Source of the DNA: Methanobacteriota archaeon
Lineage (GTDB): Archaea > Halobacteriota > Methanosarcinia > Methanosarcinales > Methanosarcinaceae
Assembly (NCBI GenBank): GCA_023399215.1
Contig: JAEWQJ010000023.1
Location: 1 to 64,000, forward strand
Direction: 5' to 3'
DNA: 64,000 bases
This document shows positions 52,694 through 62,543 of the stretch, piece after piece. Both the position numbers and the translations under genes were made by a program. Under the pieces are notes generated by a model that searched no databases, had not been told where the DNA came from, and worked only from the letters and a program-made list of their open reading frames with translations. Positions within the stretch are counted from its first letter, which is position 1; the number at the start of each line of letters is the position of its first letter.

Positions 52694-53845
52694 TCACTCT
52701 CCTTTTCCCATTCTCCTAACAGCATGTACGCCTGCAGCGACTGCAGCTGCTCCAACTGCAACTTTGGCTATTGTGTCAATGTTTGTTCCGGCAACTCCTA
52801 CATCTTCACGTTCAACAAACAGAGGTCTTGAAGAATCTGGGAAACCAGGCTCGACACAGGCAATACAGGGGCCGCCTGCCTGAGTGCACATACTTACTGA
52901 ACCATTCCACCTGCGAATCCCACAGTCTGCGTGTGCATAGGGAGCTTTACAGCCCAATTTCCACAGGCATCCTGGCCCGCCAATCTCTTCATCGAGCTCT
53001 CCACGGTCATAGTATCCGCGGCGGGGACAATTGTCATGGACAACATGATCTGGAGGGAAGAAGACCTTTGGTCTGCCGTACTCGTCCAGAAGGGTATCGA
53101 GATCGTCAGGGATCTTGATCTTTCCAAGAATTACCGCTCCCAGAGTAAGAAGAATCCAGTCAGGATGAGCAGGGCAACCAGGAATGTTGATTACTGGCTT
53201 ATCAATGCCAAGTTCCTTAAGCATGCCTCCTTTTATGCCCTTTGAGTAGGCTACTCCTTTGTAATCCGTATCCTTGGCAATATCGCTGTCTGCAGAGGTA
53301 ATTCCTCCGTATGCAGCACAGGCACCGACTGCAACAATAGCAACTGCATTCTTTGCAGCTTCTCCAAGGGTTTGTTTGAAAGGTTTGTTTCCAATAACCA
53401 GGTAGCGTCCCGAACCATCTGGACCGTTCGGAATTGAGCCTTCAACGACCAGGATATATTTGCCTTCTTTATAAATTTCTTCTTGGAGAATTTCGGAGTT
53501 CAGCTCGGAGGTGTTTACAAGCTTACCATCATTCCAGATTCCCTGCTGTGCACAAAGAGTCTCATGGAAAGCAAGATTGACATTAAGCTTTTGTAGTGCC
53601 TGTACAAGGTCAGGATTGCCTGCGTTTAACACCGATTCAGAACAACCAGTACATTCAGAGCCGTGGATCCAAAGAAGCTTTGTCTCTGGGAATTCTTCAA
53701 GGGCCTTTACCATGTCAGCTTGGTAGGTGTTCAGGAATGCAGCTGCACCCATTGCACCTAACGCTTTCATGAAAGTGCGTCGATCCATTTTTAAGAAGTC
53801 CACACTGTCCAGTGTACGGACAAGATTTTTTATTCCAGTACTCAT
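52694..53845 (-). CDS. vhtG: [NiFe] hydrogenase small subunit, methanophenazine-reducing
   Basis: About 383 residues. The Tat motif MDRRTFMKA lies near residue 20-28. Proximal cluster ligands are complete: ECTGC, GACA, PGCP. Medial and distal clusters use HDNC, CLWKLGC, CTQAGGPCIAC. A C-terminal hydrophobic helix (AKVAVGAAAVAAGVHAVRR) anchors it. The start is taken at ATG 53845 (MSTGIKNL), as in known VhoG/VhtG; the frame begins three codons earlier at a GTG. First gene of vhtGACD. Confidence 0.95.
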   Translation of the reverse strand: MSTGIKNLVRTLDSVDFLKMDRRTFMKALGAMGAAAFLNTYQADMVKALEEFPETKLLWIHGSECTGCSESVLNAGNPDLVQALQKLNVNLAFHETLCAQQGIWNDGKLVNTSELNSEILQEEIYKEGKYILVVEGSIPNGPDGSGRYLVIGNKPFKQTLGEAAKNAVAIVAVGACAAYGGITSADSDIAKDTDYKGVAYSKGIKGGMLKELGIDKPVINIPGCPAHPDWILLTLGAVILGKIKIPDDLDTLLDEYGRPKVFFPPDHVVHDNCPRRGYYDRGELDEEIGGPGCLWKLGCKAPYAHADCGIRRWNGSVSMCTQAGGPCIACVEPGFPDSSRPLFVEREDVGVAGTNIDTIAKVAVGAAAVAAGVHAVRRMGKGE

Positions 53846-55127
53846 CTCTACCACATCTTGATTTTACCCAAATTATACATCCGAAAGAAAATTTTGAATA
53901 ATTGTCCACAGTAATTATATAAATGCATACATAAATTTACCACTAATGTTTTCAATGAGGGAATAGTATTTAAGGTTTTTTACACGCTCCAATAAATATA
54001 TTAATTGGATGGATTGGAGACATATGATTTGAGGACAAATATAATAGATATCAAATATAAATAATACGATTCGATGTGCAGTATTAGGCATTATAGTACA
54101 TATAAGTAGAATTAGAGCCTCTTGAAAGAGAAAAGAGGATCAAAAAAATTAATTTAATTTCAAAAGTTAAAAGTTACTAATGAAGCTGCAATTCATATTT
54201 AAAAATTTATCTGTATTATGTCAGAATGCATGAAAAGAAAATAAAATGCAAAAAAGTTTTGAAAAGCAAAGAAAGAATCACTTATTTCTAAGGGATATTT
54301 TAGTATATTGTGCTATTTCAACCAGAACTGAGATTTCATGAGAAAGAACGATATTGTGGTAACTGATCCTGTTTAACTCTCAAGGGATCAGGAGAATTTC
54401 GCTCATACTAAAAGCTGAAAAGCTTTTAATCCCGATTTTTCTCTATTAACTCTGATCTTCAGTGTTCTGAAAAATACACTCAATAGAAACTTAAAACGGA
54501 AAAGAAGTGCTAAAGAAGCTAATCTTATTATGTGAAACTGCAGAATATAATACTACTATATAATACTACTCAAGTATATCCACGTATTTGTATCAATTAT
54601 CCATGTTTAAATATAGAGTATCTCGATCAAATAGAGCGATTTTAGAACCCTTTATAAAACATTTCTAAAACAAGTTAAAGATCAGGGCAAAAGAACATTT
54701 TTAAATTATGCAAGCGAAATGAAAAAACAAAAAGAATATAAAATAGAACCGGAAAGTTTTAAAAAATAATTTTCAACAACATATTTGTTTAAAACGTAGA
54801 ATCAGGTTCTTGTTGATGGTACCTCCATTTTTCTATCTGCGGCAAGTGGAAAAAGGAAAAACGATCATTTAAAAGCGGCAGTAGATAAATAAAAACAAGT
54901 AAGGGGATAAAAGCTGTTTGTTCGGTTAAGGAAGTAAAACTGGAGGGGTTTTTGCTCAGTTGAGACCTGTAAATATATATACCCAACAAATATATATTTC
55001 TTATAAAATAATTCTTGTAAAACCCTTGATACAAGTTTTTGCAAAACTCTTAATACAGGAATTTACCTCATAAAAAATGAAATTATATAAATTAATAGGA
55101 TTTTAAAAGAAAAGAGTTCGAGGAAAC
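53846..55127. promoter_or_regulatory. 1.27-kb divergent regulatory spacer between vht and hyp operons
   Basis: No convincing gene. On the minus strand TTTATATAA (53923-53915) is a TATA candidate about 70 bases before vhtG. On the plus strand TTATATAAA (55083-55091) lies about 37 bases before hypC. A near-palindrome CCAATAAATATATTAATTGG is at about 53989-54008. The length is unusual for two adjacent promoters and leaves room for regulatory sites or long leaders. Confidence 0.5.
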
Positions 55128-55388
55128 ATGTGTATAGCTATTCCTGGGAAAGTAAAATCCATTGTAAATGAGAATACTGCAACGATTGACATGGGCGGAA
55201 TCTGCAGAGATGTGAATATGGACCTTATGGGAGGCGCAAATGAATCCCTGATAGGGAGACACTTTCTTGTCCATGTTGGATATGCAATAGCCGAAATCTC
55301 GGAAGAAGAAAGCGAAGAAACAATGCACCTTCTCAAACAGATTGCTGGACTTGAAGAGATAGATACACCCGAAAGCGAATCTATCTAA
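55128..55388 (+). CDS. hypC: Hydrogenase maturation chaperone HypC
   Basis: An 86-residue chaperone of the HypC/HybG family. It starts MCIAIPGKV with the essential Cys2 that carries the Fe(CN)2CO unit with HypD, followed by the OB-like fold (ATIDMGGICRDV, HFLVHVGYAI). GAGG lies about 5 bases before the ATG. First gene of hypCDABE, divergent from vht. Confidence 0.95.
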   Translation: MCIAIPGKVKSIVNENTATIDMGGICRDVNMDLMGGANESLIGRHFLVHVGYAIAEISEEESEETMHLLKQIAGLEEIDTPESESI

Positions 55389-55407
55389 AAACGGACGCTG
55401 ATGAAAA

Positions 55408-56505
55408 ATGGAAAACGGGAATTTACCTTCAAAGCCAGCGGTTCCTGAACTTGAAAGAAGGCTACTGGAAAGAATCAAAGGCTCGAAGAAACCGCTTCGC
55501 ATAATGCATGTCTGCGGGACACACGAGCGAACGATAGCAAAATATGGGTTAAGGAGTATCCTTCCGAAAAATATCGAGGTAATAAGCGGCCCTGGATGCC
55601 CTGTTTGTGTGACTCCTGAAGAAGATATTAATATTGCAATTGCCCTTGCGAAAAGTGGGGCAACCGTTGTTACTTTTGGAGACATGATGCGGGTTCCTGG
55701 TTCGGCAGAAAGTTTGCTGGATGCGAAGTCTGAAGGGGCAAATGTAAAGATGGTATATAGTATTGACGATGCAATTGCCCTTGCAGAAAAAAAGCCAGAA
55801 CTTGAAGTAGTCTTTTTTGGAATAGGCTTTGAGACGACAGTTCCCGCAAATGCAGCTGCTCTTTTAAGAAAGACCCCCGAAAACTTCAGCCTTCTTACCT
55901 CGCAGAAACAAACCCCTCCTGCAGTCGAATTCCTTGCAAGGGATGCAGACGTTGATGCCTTTATAGCTCCTGGGCATGTGGCAACTATAATAGGCACAAA
56001 ACCTTTTGAGTCTCTTGCAGAAAAAGGCTTTCCTGTTGCCGTAAGTGGGTTTGAACCAGGAGATATTCTCCTTGGAATAAACCTGTTACAAATGCAAGCA
56101 GAGGAAGGAATCTCAAGGGTAGATAACGGCTACCCGAGAGCTGTAAAACCTGAAGGGAACCAGATTGCCCTTAAAATAATGAATGAAGTATTTGAAACCT
56201 CAGACTCTGAGTGGCGAGGTATAGGAAAGATAGAGAATTCAGGGCTTGTGCTCAGGAAAGAGTTTGAGGAAAAGGACGCTGCAAAAAAGTACGAAGACCT
56301 GTATGCTTCTGCTCTTGAAGATGTCCGAAAGAAAACAGGAGGAAAAGACAAAAAACGCTGTATCTGCGCAGCTATCCTTACAGGAAAAGCAAAGCCTTCC
56401 CAGTGCCCGAATTTCGGTCAGGAATGTACCCCGAAAAGTCCTGCAGGCCCCTGTATGGTAAGCCAGGAAGGTATGTGTTATAACTGGTTCAGGTACTCAA
56501 GATAA
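55408..56505 (+). CDS. hypD: Hydrogenase maturation protein HypD
   Basis: A 365-residue [4Fe-4S] scaffold on which the Fe(CN)2CO centre is built. Conserved parts are MHVCGTHE, GPGCPVCVTP, TFGDMMRVPGS, PGHVATIIG, and C-terminal cluster cysteines (CICAAILTGKAKPSQCPNFG, CTPKSPAGPCMVS). It starts 19 bases after hypC; its TAA is inside the ribosome site of hypA. Confidence 0.95.
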   Translation: MENGNLPSKPAVPELERRLLERIKGSKKPLRIMHVCGTHERTIAKYGLRSILPKNIEVISGPGCPVCVTPEEDINIAIALAKSGATVVTFGDMMRVPGSAESLLDAKSEGANVKMVYSIDDAIALAEKKPELEVVFFGIGFETTVPANAAALLRKTPENFSLLTSQKQTPPAVEFLARDADVDAFIAPGHVATIIGTKPFESLAEKGFPVAVSGFEPGDILLGINLLQMQAEEGISRVDNGYPRAVKPEGNQIALKIMNEVFETSDSEWRGIGKIENSGLVLRKEFEEKDAAKKYEDLYASALEDVRKKTGGKDKKRCICAAILTGKAKPSQCPNFGQECTPKSPAGPCMVSQEGMCYNWFRYSR

Positions 56506-56518
56506 GGAGGCAACAGAG

Positions 56519-56920
56519 TTGCATGAATTGTCTATTGCATGTGAAATTTTCGAGCAGGTAATGGCTACTGCCAAAGAGCACGGAGCCACGGAAGTTAAGC
56601 ACGTAACCCTTCAGATGGGAAGACTATCCCATACTAATCCAGAACAACTTAGTTTCTGTTTTAACGTCCTTGCAGAGGAAAGTATTGCCAAAGATGCGGA
56701 TCTTATTGTAGAAATGATACCGCCCTCCCTTGAATGCGAATGTGGATACACGGGAGCAGTAGACGAAAAAAAGATACGAGAGAACTGTGAATTCGAAAGC
56801 GAACTTCTGGCTTATGCGGCAGTTATGGAATGCCCAGTCTGCGGAAAGCCTGCCCAGCTTACAGGCGGAAGAGAGCTGATAATTAAAAGTATCGAGATCG
56901 AAACTGAAAACCAGGATTGA
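56519..56920 (+). CDS. hypA: Hydrogenase nickel incorporation protein HypA
   Basis: A 133-residue nickel-binding protein delivering Ni to the large subunit. The start is a TTG, firmly set by AAGGAGG at 56504-56510 and because the family needs MHELSIA with the Ni-binding His2. The zinc site uses CECG and CPVCGK cysteine pairs, with a longer loop between them than in bacterial HypA, as in archaeal relatives. Confidence 0.94.
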   Translation: MHELSIACEIFEQVMATAKEHGATEVKHVTLQMGRLSHTNPEQLSFCFNVLAEESIAKDADLIVEMIPPSLECECGYTGAVDEKKIRENCEFESELLAYAAVMECPVCGKPAQLTGGRELIIKSIEIETENQD

Positions 56921-56973
56921 ACCTCAAAAAGGTAAAAAAATAAAAAATAATTCCCCAAGTGATGTTTATGTTA

Positions 56974-57636
56974 ATGCATGTAATTGATATGGGACATGAT
57001 GTCTACAAAGCAAATGATAAAGTTGCTGAAAAAAACAGAAAGAAACTTGACAAGTATCAGGTTTTCTCGGTAAATGTTATGGGTGCAATCGGATCAGGAA
57101 AGACCACTCTGATTGAAGAAGCTATCAGGCAACTTAAGGATAAGTATAGGATAGCTGTGATCGCAGGGGACGTAATCGCAGAAATGGATTCTTCCCGTTT
57201 CAGAAAACTCGATATCCCTACTATTCCCGTAAATACTGGAAAAGAGTGCCACCTTGATGCAAAACTGGTGGAAAAAGCCCTGGATGAGATCGATCTTAGT
57301 AACACGGATCTCCTTCTAATTGAGAACGTAGGCAACCTTATCTGCCCTGTGGACTTCAAACTGGGAGAACACCTGAGGGTCGTAATCGTGAGTGTTACCG
57401 AGGGAGACGACATTATTCTCAAACACCCCATGATATTCAAGACTTCAGATCTTGCAGTGATAAATAAAGTGGATATTGCACACGCGGTTGATGTCGATGC
57501 CGAAAAAATGAGAGACGATATTCTTTCCTTAAAACCAAATGTGCCGGTTATCTTGACCTCAAAGCATGACTGGGAAAGCCTGGAAACCTGGATTAGCTTT
57601 ATCGAGCTTGGAGTTAAAGAAGCTCAGAATAGATAA
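56974..57636 (+). CDS. hypB: Hydrogenase nickel incorporation GTPase HypB
   Basis: About 220 residues. A SIMIBI-class GTPase that drives nickel insertion together with HypA. It has P-loop GAIGSGKTT, the metal-site CHLDA (Cys and His at the dimer interface) and the guanine motif INKVD. It lacks the N-terminal His-rich nickel store of some bacterial forms. Several starts are open (GTG 56959, ATG 56962, 56968, 56974); I choose MHVIDMGHDV as the family start. No good ribosome site decides it. Confidence 0.93.
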   Translation: MHVIDMGHDVYKANDKVAEKNRKKLDKYQVFSVNVMGAIGSGKTTLIEEAIRQLKDKYRIAVIAGDVIAEMDSSRFRKLDIPTIPVNTGKECHLDAKLVEKALDEIDLSNTDLLLIENVGNLICPVDFKLGEHLRVVIVSVTEGDDIILKHPMIFKTSDLAVINKVDIAHAVDVDAEKMRDDILSLKPNVPVILTSKHDWESLETWISFIELGVKEAQNR

Positions 57637-57815
57637 AGGCAAGGTTAAAGAGAATTAAGGTAACCAGGTTAAAGAGAATTAATTCGAGCCAGGGTTAATG
57701 AGGATAAAGTTAGAAATCAGATTAAAGGGAATTAACTCGAGGCTCGAACTAAGAAGATTTAAAGTAGATTGAGAAGATCCAGAAGGGTTTAAAAGGCGGA
57801 AAAAAGGAGACTTAT
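57637..57815. repeat. Spacer with GGTTAAAGAGAATTAA repeats
   Basis: Short degenerate repeats (GTTAAAGAGAATTAA at 57644 and 57668, ATTAAAGGGAATTAA near 57720) between hypB and hypE. The same strand continues, so hypE is probably in the operon. Confidence 0.5.
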
Positions 57816-58859
57816 ATGAAATCAAATACCATTTCTCTTGAGCACGGTGCAGGCGGAGAGGTTATGCAGGCACTCATAGGAGAAATAATTCTTAAAAACT
57901 TTCATAATAAAAGTGCAGGCTCAATTGGACTCGAATGTCTTGATGATGGGTCCACAGTCAGGCTTGAAAGCTTCAACAACGAATGCGAACTCGTAATGAC
58001 TACTGACAGTCACGTGATTACACCTGCCTTTTTCCCGAATACCAATATAGGAAGGCTTGCAGTTTCAGGCACTGTCAATGACCTTACGGTTATGGGAGCA
58101 AAGCCCCTTGCCCTTACCTGTGCAGTCATAGTCCCTGAAGGTTTTCCACTCAAGGAGTTTGAGGAAATAATTAAAACAATGGACAAAACAGCTGCAGAGG
58201 TTGGTGTACCTATAATAACAGGCGATACTAAAACCGTGGAGAAAACTGCGCTTGATTCGATTATCCTGAACACTGCAGGCCTTGGAATTACGGATAGCCC
58301 TGTAAGAGACTCAGGACTTCAGCCCGGAGACAAAATTCTGGTCACAGGCACTATTGGCGACCACGGAATCTCGCTTATGGCTCACAGGGAAGGTTTTGAC
58401 TTTGATACCGACCTTGCCTCAGATTCAGCCCCACTCTGGAAACTCATAGAACCACTTCTGAAACTCAGAACCCCGAAGGGGGAACCCGTAATCACGGCAA
58501 TGAAAGACCCGACCCGCGGAGGGCTTGCAAATGCCCTGAACGAGATGGCAGAAAAATCCGGAGCAGGCATTCTTATTGAAGAAGACTGGATTCCTTTCAA
58601 ACCAGCCGTTTCCGCAGCCTGTGAAATGCTGGGCCTGGATCCCCTTGAGGTTGCAAATGAAGGAAAGGCAGTTATCGGAGTCAAACCCGGTTTTGAAGAA
58701 GAAGTGCTTTCAATCCTGAGACAGCACCCTTACGGTAGGGACGCAGCTGTTATAGGAGAAGTCACTCCAGACAAGAAAGAAGTAGTCCTGAGAAACCGTT
58801 TCGGTGGCATGCGTTTTGTAGATATACCTGCCGGAGACCCGATTCCCAGAGTATGCTAA
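57816..58859 (+). CDS. hypE: Hydrogenase maturation protein HypE
   Basis: A 347-residue enzyme of the PurM/SelD superfamily. It dehydrates the carbamoyl group on its own C-terminal cysteine to cyanide for the active-site iron. It starts with LEHGAGGEVMQ, has DPTRGGLANAL and ends in PRVC, the cysteine acceptor. AAGGAG lies seven bases upstream of the ATG. HypF, which supplies the carbamoyl group, is not in this window. Confidence 0.95.
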   Translation: MKSNTISLEHGAGGEVMQALIGEIILKNFHNKSAGSIGLECLDDGSTVRLESFNNECELVMTTDSHVITPAFFPNTNIGRLAVSGTVNDLTVMGAKPLALTCAVIVPEGFPLKEFEEIIKTMDKTAAEVGVPIITGDTKTVEKTALDSIILNTAGLGITDSPVRDSGLQPGDKILVTGTIGDHGISLMAHREGFDFDTDLASDSAPLWKLIEPLLKLRTPKGEPVITAMKDPTRGGLANALNEMAEKSGAGILIEEDWIPFKPAVSAACEMLGLDPLEVANEGKAVIGVKPGFEEEVLSILRQHPYGRDAAVIGEVTPDKKEVVLRNRFGGMRFVDIPAGDPIPRVC

Positions 58860-58944
58860 AAATCATCAGGCACTAGCCGAGATTGATTTAAGATACTATT
58901 GGAATTGAGTTTTGACGTAAAGTTGTTTCCTCTCGTTTAATTGG

Positions 58945-59146
58945 ATTTACTTTTACTTTTTATTTTTACTTTTGATTTTTACTTTTGATTTTTACTTTTG
59001 ATTTTATGTTACATTTTTATCTCATTTTTACTTCACTTTCTCATTTCATTCTCTATTTTTCGTCTCTATTTTTCATTATCTCGTTTTCAGTCCCTATTTT
59101 TCAGTATCTCGTTTTCAGTCTCTATTTTTCATTATCTCGTTTTCAG
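58945..59146. repeat. T-rich repeats: 13-bp and 28-bp arrays
   Basis: TTTTTACTTTTGA-like 13-bp units run from about 58955 to 59005. Three 28-bp units starting TCTCTATTTTTCATTATCTC lie at 59063, 59091 and 59119. The T-runs just behind hypE may also serve as its terminator. Confidence 0.8.
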
Positions 59147-59351
59147 TTTACATTTTCAGACAGATCTAAGCTACGAGTATCAAATAATGTTTAAAAGTAA
59201 AATATCTTATAGAAATTTGTAGTATAATGACAAAATAAGTTGAGAAAGTTTTAAGAATAAGGCAGTCAGAGAAAAAACAACAATTTATAGAAGTATCCCA
59301 GGTAAATCTATTGAGCAGGAAAGTTACTGAAAATAGAAAGGAAGCAAAGAT

Positions 59352-59699
59352 ATGAACCGAGACCCAATTGTGGAACAGGAACTATGGCGTTCATTTCCAA
59401 TATACTTTGTATCTTTTTTGATAGTTGGAACCCTGGATCGCGTGGGATACATATCAGTAGGAGGTATTGCAACTTTTATTCTGGCCTTTATTATAACATT
59501 AATTCATTTCGTACTTATGGTCAGATACAGGAGAAAAGAGCAGTTAACAGATCCTTCAATCTCTTTAATAATAGATCATTTACTTCAATCAAAAAATCCT
59601 GAAAGAAGAAACAGTACACACCCAGAATTCGGGAATAATTTCCTTTCTGTTTTGACAATCCTGGTGATTGCATACCTTATTTACCGTTATGCAGTTTAA
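59352..59699 (+). CDS. Small membrane protein of unknown function
   Basis: A 115-residue protein with hydrophobic helices at about 15-32, 34-58 and 96-112, and a soluble basic loop (RYRRKEQLTDPS...). No motif recognised. ATG preceded by GGAAG about 12 bases upstream. Not obviously connected to hyp genes. Confidence 0.5.
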   Translation: MNRDPIVEQELWRSFPIYFVSFLIVGTLDRVGYISVGGIATFILAFIITLIHFVLMVRYRRKEQLTDPSISLIIDHLLQSKNPERRNSTHPEFGNNFLSVLTILVIAYLIYRYAV

Positions 59700-60024
59700 T
59701 TAAGAGAATTTAGTAAAATTCACTTTTGAGACAATCCCAAAAGCAAGAGGCCTTAAAAAAGTGTAATTACTTAGAAAAAGAGGAGATCCTGTTCTGAAAC
59801 AAAGTAATTTCCACTTAATCGTTCTATTTTTTTGATTTTTATAAAAATATAAGGTGAAGATACAATTATTATCGACAACAATTTTCGTTATAAGAAGCCT
59901 GAATGAAACTTTTGAGGTTTATGAAGAACGAAGTTTCCTGATAAAAGGAATTAAAACCGAAAAATGATATAATCAATTTCCGGATAATAAGAAAAATAAT
60001 GTTTGAAAAGAAGGAGATATAATT
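59700..60024. other. Intergenic spacer
   Basis: AT-rich, nothing recognisable apart from the ribosome site AAGGAGA just before the next gene. Confidence 0.4.
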
Positions 60025-60552
60025 ATGATAATGGATTTTAAAGGCAAAAGCCCGAAAATCTCGGAGACGGCTTTTATTGCGGATTCTGCAGATGTTATAG
60101 GGGATATTGAAATCGGGGACTCATCAAGTGTATGGTTTAATGCCGTACTTCGCGGAGACAGGAATAAGATAAAAATCGGGAGCCGGACAAGTATCCAGGA
60201 TAATGTGGTAATTCATGCTGACTCTGAGAACGGAGTTCAGATCGGGAATAATGTAACTGTGGGACACGGAGCTGTGCTTCACGGATGCAGAATCGAAAAC
60301 AATGTACTTATAGGGATGAACTCTACAGTATTGAACGGGGCTGAGATAGGAAGAAATTCTATTGTGGGTGCAAATGCGCTGATTTCTGAAGGGAAGAAAT
60401 TTCCAGAGAACAGCCTGATAATTGGAGTCCCAGGGAAGGTAAAGAGGGAAATTGAGAAATCCGAGATTGAAGCTATAGCAGAAAACGCTGCAGAATATGT
60501 GGAGTTTGTCAGAGAGTACAGGGAAGAAGTAAAAAATAGACAAAAGAAGTAA
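60025..60552 (+). CDS. Gamma-class carbonic anhydrase-like protein (CamH type)
   Basis: A 175-residue left-handed beta-helix of hexapeptide repeats (VIGDIEIGDSSSVWFNAVLRGD, then NVTVGHGAVLHGC). The zinc/iron ligands are three histidines: one in VVIHAD and two in GHGAVLHGC, and the Arg in LRGDRN is conserved. It lacks the acidic loop and the signal peptide of Cam, so it resembles cytoplasmic CamH. In acetate growers it would help convert CO2 to bicarbonate, though some relatives have no such activity. ATG with AAGGAG ten bases upstream. Confidence 0.87.
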   Translation: MIMDFKGKSPKISETAFIADSADVIGDIEIGDSSSVWFNAVLRGDRNKIKIGSRTSIQDNVVIHADSENGVQIGNNVTVGHGAVLHGCRIENNVLIGMNSTVLNGAEIGRNSIVGANALISEGKKFPENSLIIGVPGKVKREIEKSEIEAIAENAAEYVEFVREYREEVKNRQKK

Positions 60553-60791
60553 AAATGTAGGAATAAAAATATATATTATTTGAATATTCACATTTTTTGC
60601 TACCTCAGATCTTTGCGGTAATAGATGCATACAGGCTGATAAAAAGACAAAGTTATGAGATAGAGAAGCAGACAAGTAAAATGTCAGTATGATTATTGCA
60701 GATACCCTATTAAACTAAAAGAAAAACCATTTCTCTTTTAATAGTTTAAAATTTATCAGAATATACGAACTCGTCATGGAGACAAACAGAA

Positions 60792-61211
60792 ATGAGGAAC
60801 ATAAACATCCTGTACTATGGAAAAGTGAAGCCGATAGATGTATACGAAAGCATGTTTGAATACATAAAAAGTTCCGGTACTTCGGATTGCGAGAAAGAGT
60901 ACATTGAAGGCCAGCCTGACTATTTTGTAGAAAAGTGGCAGATAGAACTGGACAGTGAGATATGTTTTGCATATGATCCATTGAAAGATGCAGGAGAGCT
61001 CGAGAGCGATGGGCAAAGTTATACCCGTATAGGTAGGGAGTTAAACGAGTTAAGTTATGTTCCCACTGACAGCCTATCTGATATTCTGTATATTATCTAT
61101 CACTGCGACCATAACATGCGAAAATGTAACTGCATCAACGAAATCTTCCAGACAAAAGAAGAAGCAGAAAAGAGAGCAAATGAGCTTAGAGGAAAAAGTG
61201 ATCTCTCCTGA
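60792..61211 (+). CDS. Soluble protein of unknown function
   Basis: A 139-residue acidic protein without membrane segments. A Cys/His cluster near the end (YHCDHNMRKCNC) may bind metal; this and a C-terminal helix rich in Lys/Glu (FQTKEEAEKRANELRG) are its only marks. ATG with GGAG 13 bases upstream. Function unknown. Confidence 0.5.
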   Translation: MRNINILYYGKVKPIDVYESMFEYIKSSGTSDCEKEYIEGQPDYFVEKWQIELDSEICFAYDPLKDAGELESDGQSYTRIGRELNELSYVPTDSLSDILYIIYHCDHNMRKCNCINEIFQTKEEAEKRANELRGKSDLS

Positions 61212-61378
61212 TCTTCCTTACTGCAGGAAATATCAGAAACAAAAATCTGAAAACAAAGCAGCCATATTTACAGGTAGAATTGCCTGACCTGTGATATCAG
61301 TGGCTTACTACGTTTTGCGAGTGACAATGCCTAAAATATACCAGCAATTCCACAGCTTGCCTGGAAAGTTTTAAAAAA

Positions 61379-61672
61379 TTATACATTTCCTGAGACTGCA
61401 TTCCTCAGGCAGGTTTCCCAGTCTTCAGGGTTGTCCATATTATCGCACTGCCACTCAAATTCACGTCTTGCAAGCCTGATGGTTGCACGTGCTTTTTTGA
61501 GTGGAACCAGCTCTTTTCCGACATCGCCAACTCCTCCGACGTCCAGGCAGCTTACGATATCGATCATAAACTTTTCAAGGATCTCTGGCGGTATCGATTC
61601 GTTCCTTGCATGGATTTCTGTGCATTTTGCAAGATATTCTGCAAGTACTCGGATCAGTTTCGTGTCACGCAT
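61379..61672 (-). CDS. Small helical protein of unknown function
   Basis: A 97-residue soluble protein, mostly helical by eye, with four cysteines (LAKCTE, VSCLD, WQCDN, TCLRN). The ATG at 61672 has AAAGGAG nine bases upstream, so I prefer it to the frame's start at 61693. Monocistronic. Confidence 0.55.
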   Translation of the reverse strand: MRDTKLIRVLAEYLAKCTEIHARNESIPPEILEKFMIDIVSCLDVGGVGDVGKELVPLKKARATIRLARREFEWQCDNMDNPEDWETCLRNAVSGNV

Positions 61673-61950
61673 AATTGTAACTCCTTTGTACAATATAAGT
61701 GGGGCAATTCACCTCGTCACACTGGGCTTTAGATTTGATAATCAAAACAATTATGACATTAATAAAAATGCAGACATATCTTCCTGAATTCAGCCCAGGA
61801 TACCTCAATCCTGATTTTCCAGGGACAGTACCTCAAACAGCAATTAAAAATATGTATTTTCGAAGCTTAAAGCTTTCTAAATAATCGTATTTGAGAGAGA
61901 TTATGTACATTTGAACACTAGCTGAAAGATTATAGTTTAGTGTAAAGTGT

Positions 61951-61990
61951 CTTTTCTATTACTTTCTATTACTTTCTATTACTTTCTACT
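61951..61990. repeat. 10-bp tandem repeat, four copies
   Basis: CTTTCTATTA repeats with a 10-base period (first copy CTTTTCTATT). It stands in a long gene-free stretch between 61673 and 62054. Confidence 0.75.
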
Positions 61991-62054
61991 ATAGAAGTTA
62001 TGAAATAAATTTATAATTGAAATTCTTAATCTTCTTTTTAGTATAAATTTCCCT

Positions 62055-62511
62055 TTGATACCCATCTTATTACCCAGGATATCCAAAATTGCGGAACATA
62101 ACCTTAATTTATTAGAGCCGCTGAAATTATCGAATTCCCGCCTTAAGAAAAAAGAGCAACTTCCTGAGGATTCTCTAACAACTATTGCTTTGTGTCATGA
62201 CGTCTGTAAGAAAGGATTATATGTTGGAGATTATGGAAATTACCGGACGTTACAGGGACATCCTACAAATAATAAACATTAAGTTCTTTCTATTGAAAAG
62301 ATTAAGAAATACATAAAACTGACACGTATCGAGAGGGACATAATCCTGTATCATATGAGCTGTTTTCATGCTATGAATATGGTATGGAATATACCCCAGA
62401 GGATTTGATGAGAGCTATAAAAAACACACTCTTGTACAGATTTTTGCGGCCATTGATATGGAAGAAACCCATTGGCAAAGATAAAAATCAAGCAACCCAC
62501 TGGCAAAGATA
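62055..62511 (+). pseudogene. Broken HD-domain protein gene
   Basis: The first frame has TTIALCHDVCKKGLYVGDYG, an HD phosphohydrolase signature, and ends in a TAA at 62281. The same frame continues as LSIEKIKKYIKLTRIERDI and YHMSCFH, typical of the rest of the domain. A shift near 62370 leads to YEYGMEYTPEDLMRAIKNTL, and another near 62435 to QIFAAIDMEETHWQR. One stop and two frameshifts make it a pseudogene; the N-terminal part is absent too. Confidence 0.7.
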
Positions 62512-62543
62512 AAAAATATTTCTCTTCTTGATATAGATCGTCG

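Noticed and set aside
53989..54008. Near-palindrome as an operator for vht or hyp
   Set aside because: AT-rich palindromes are expected by chance in such a spacer and it is far from both candidate promoters; kept only as a remark.
54789..55034. 81-codon minus-strand frame in the vht-hyp spacer
   Set aside because: AT-rich composition, no ribosome site and no recognisable domain; I treat the spacer as non-coding.
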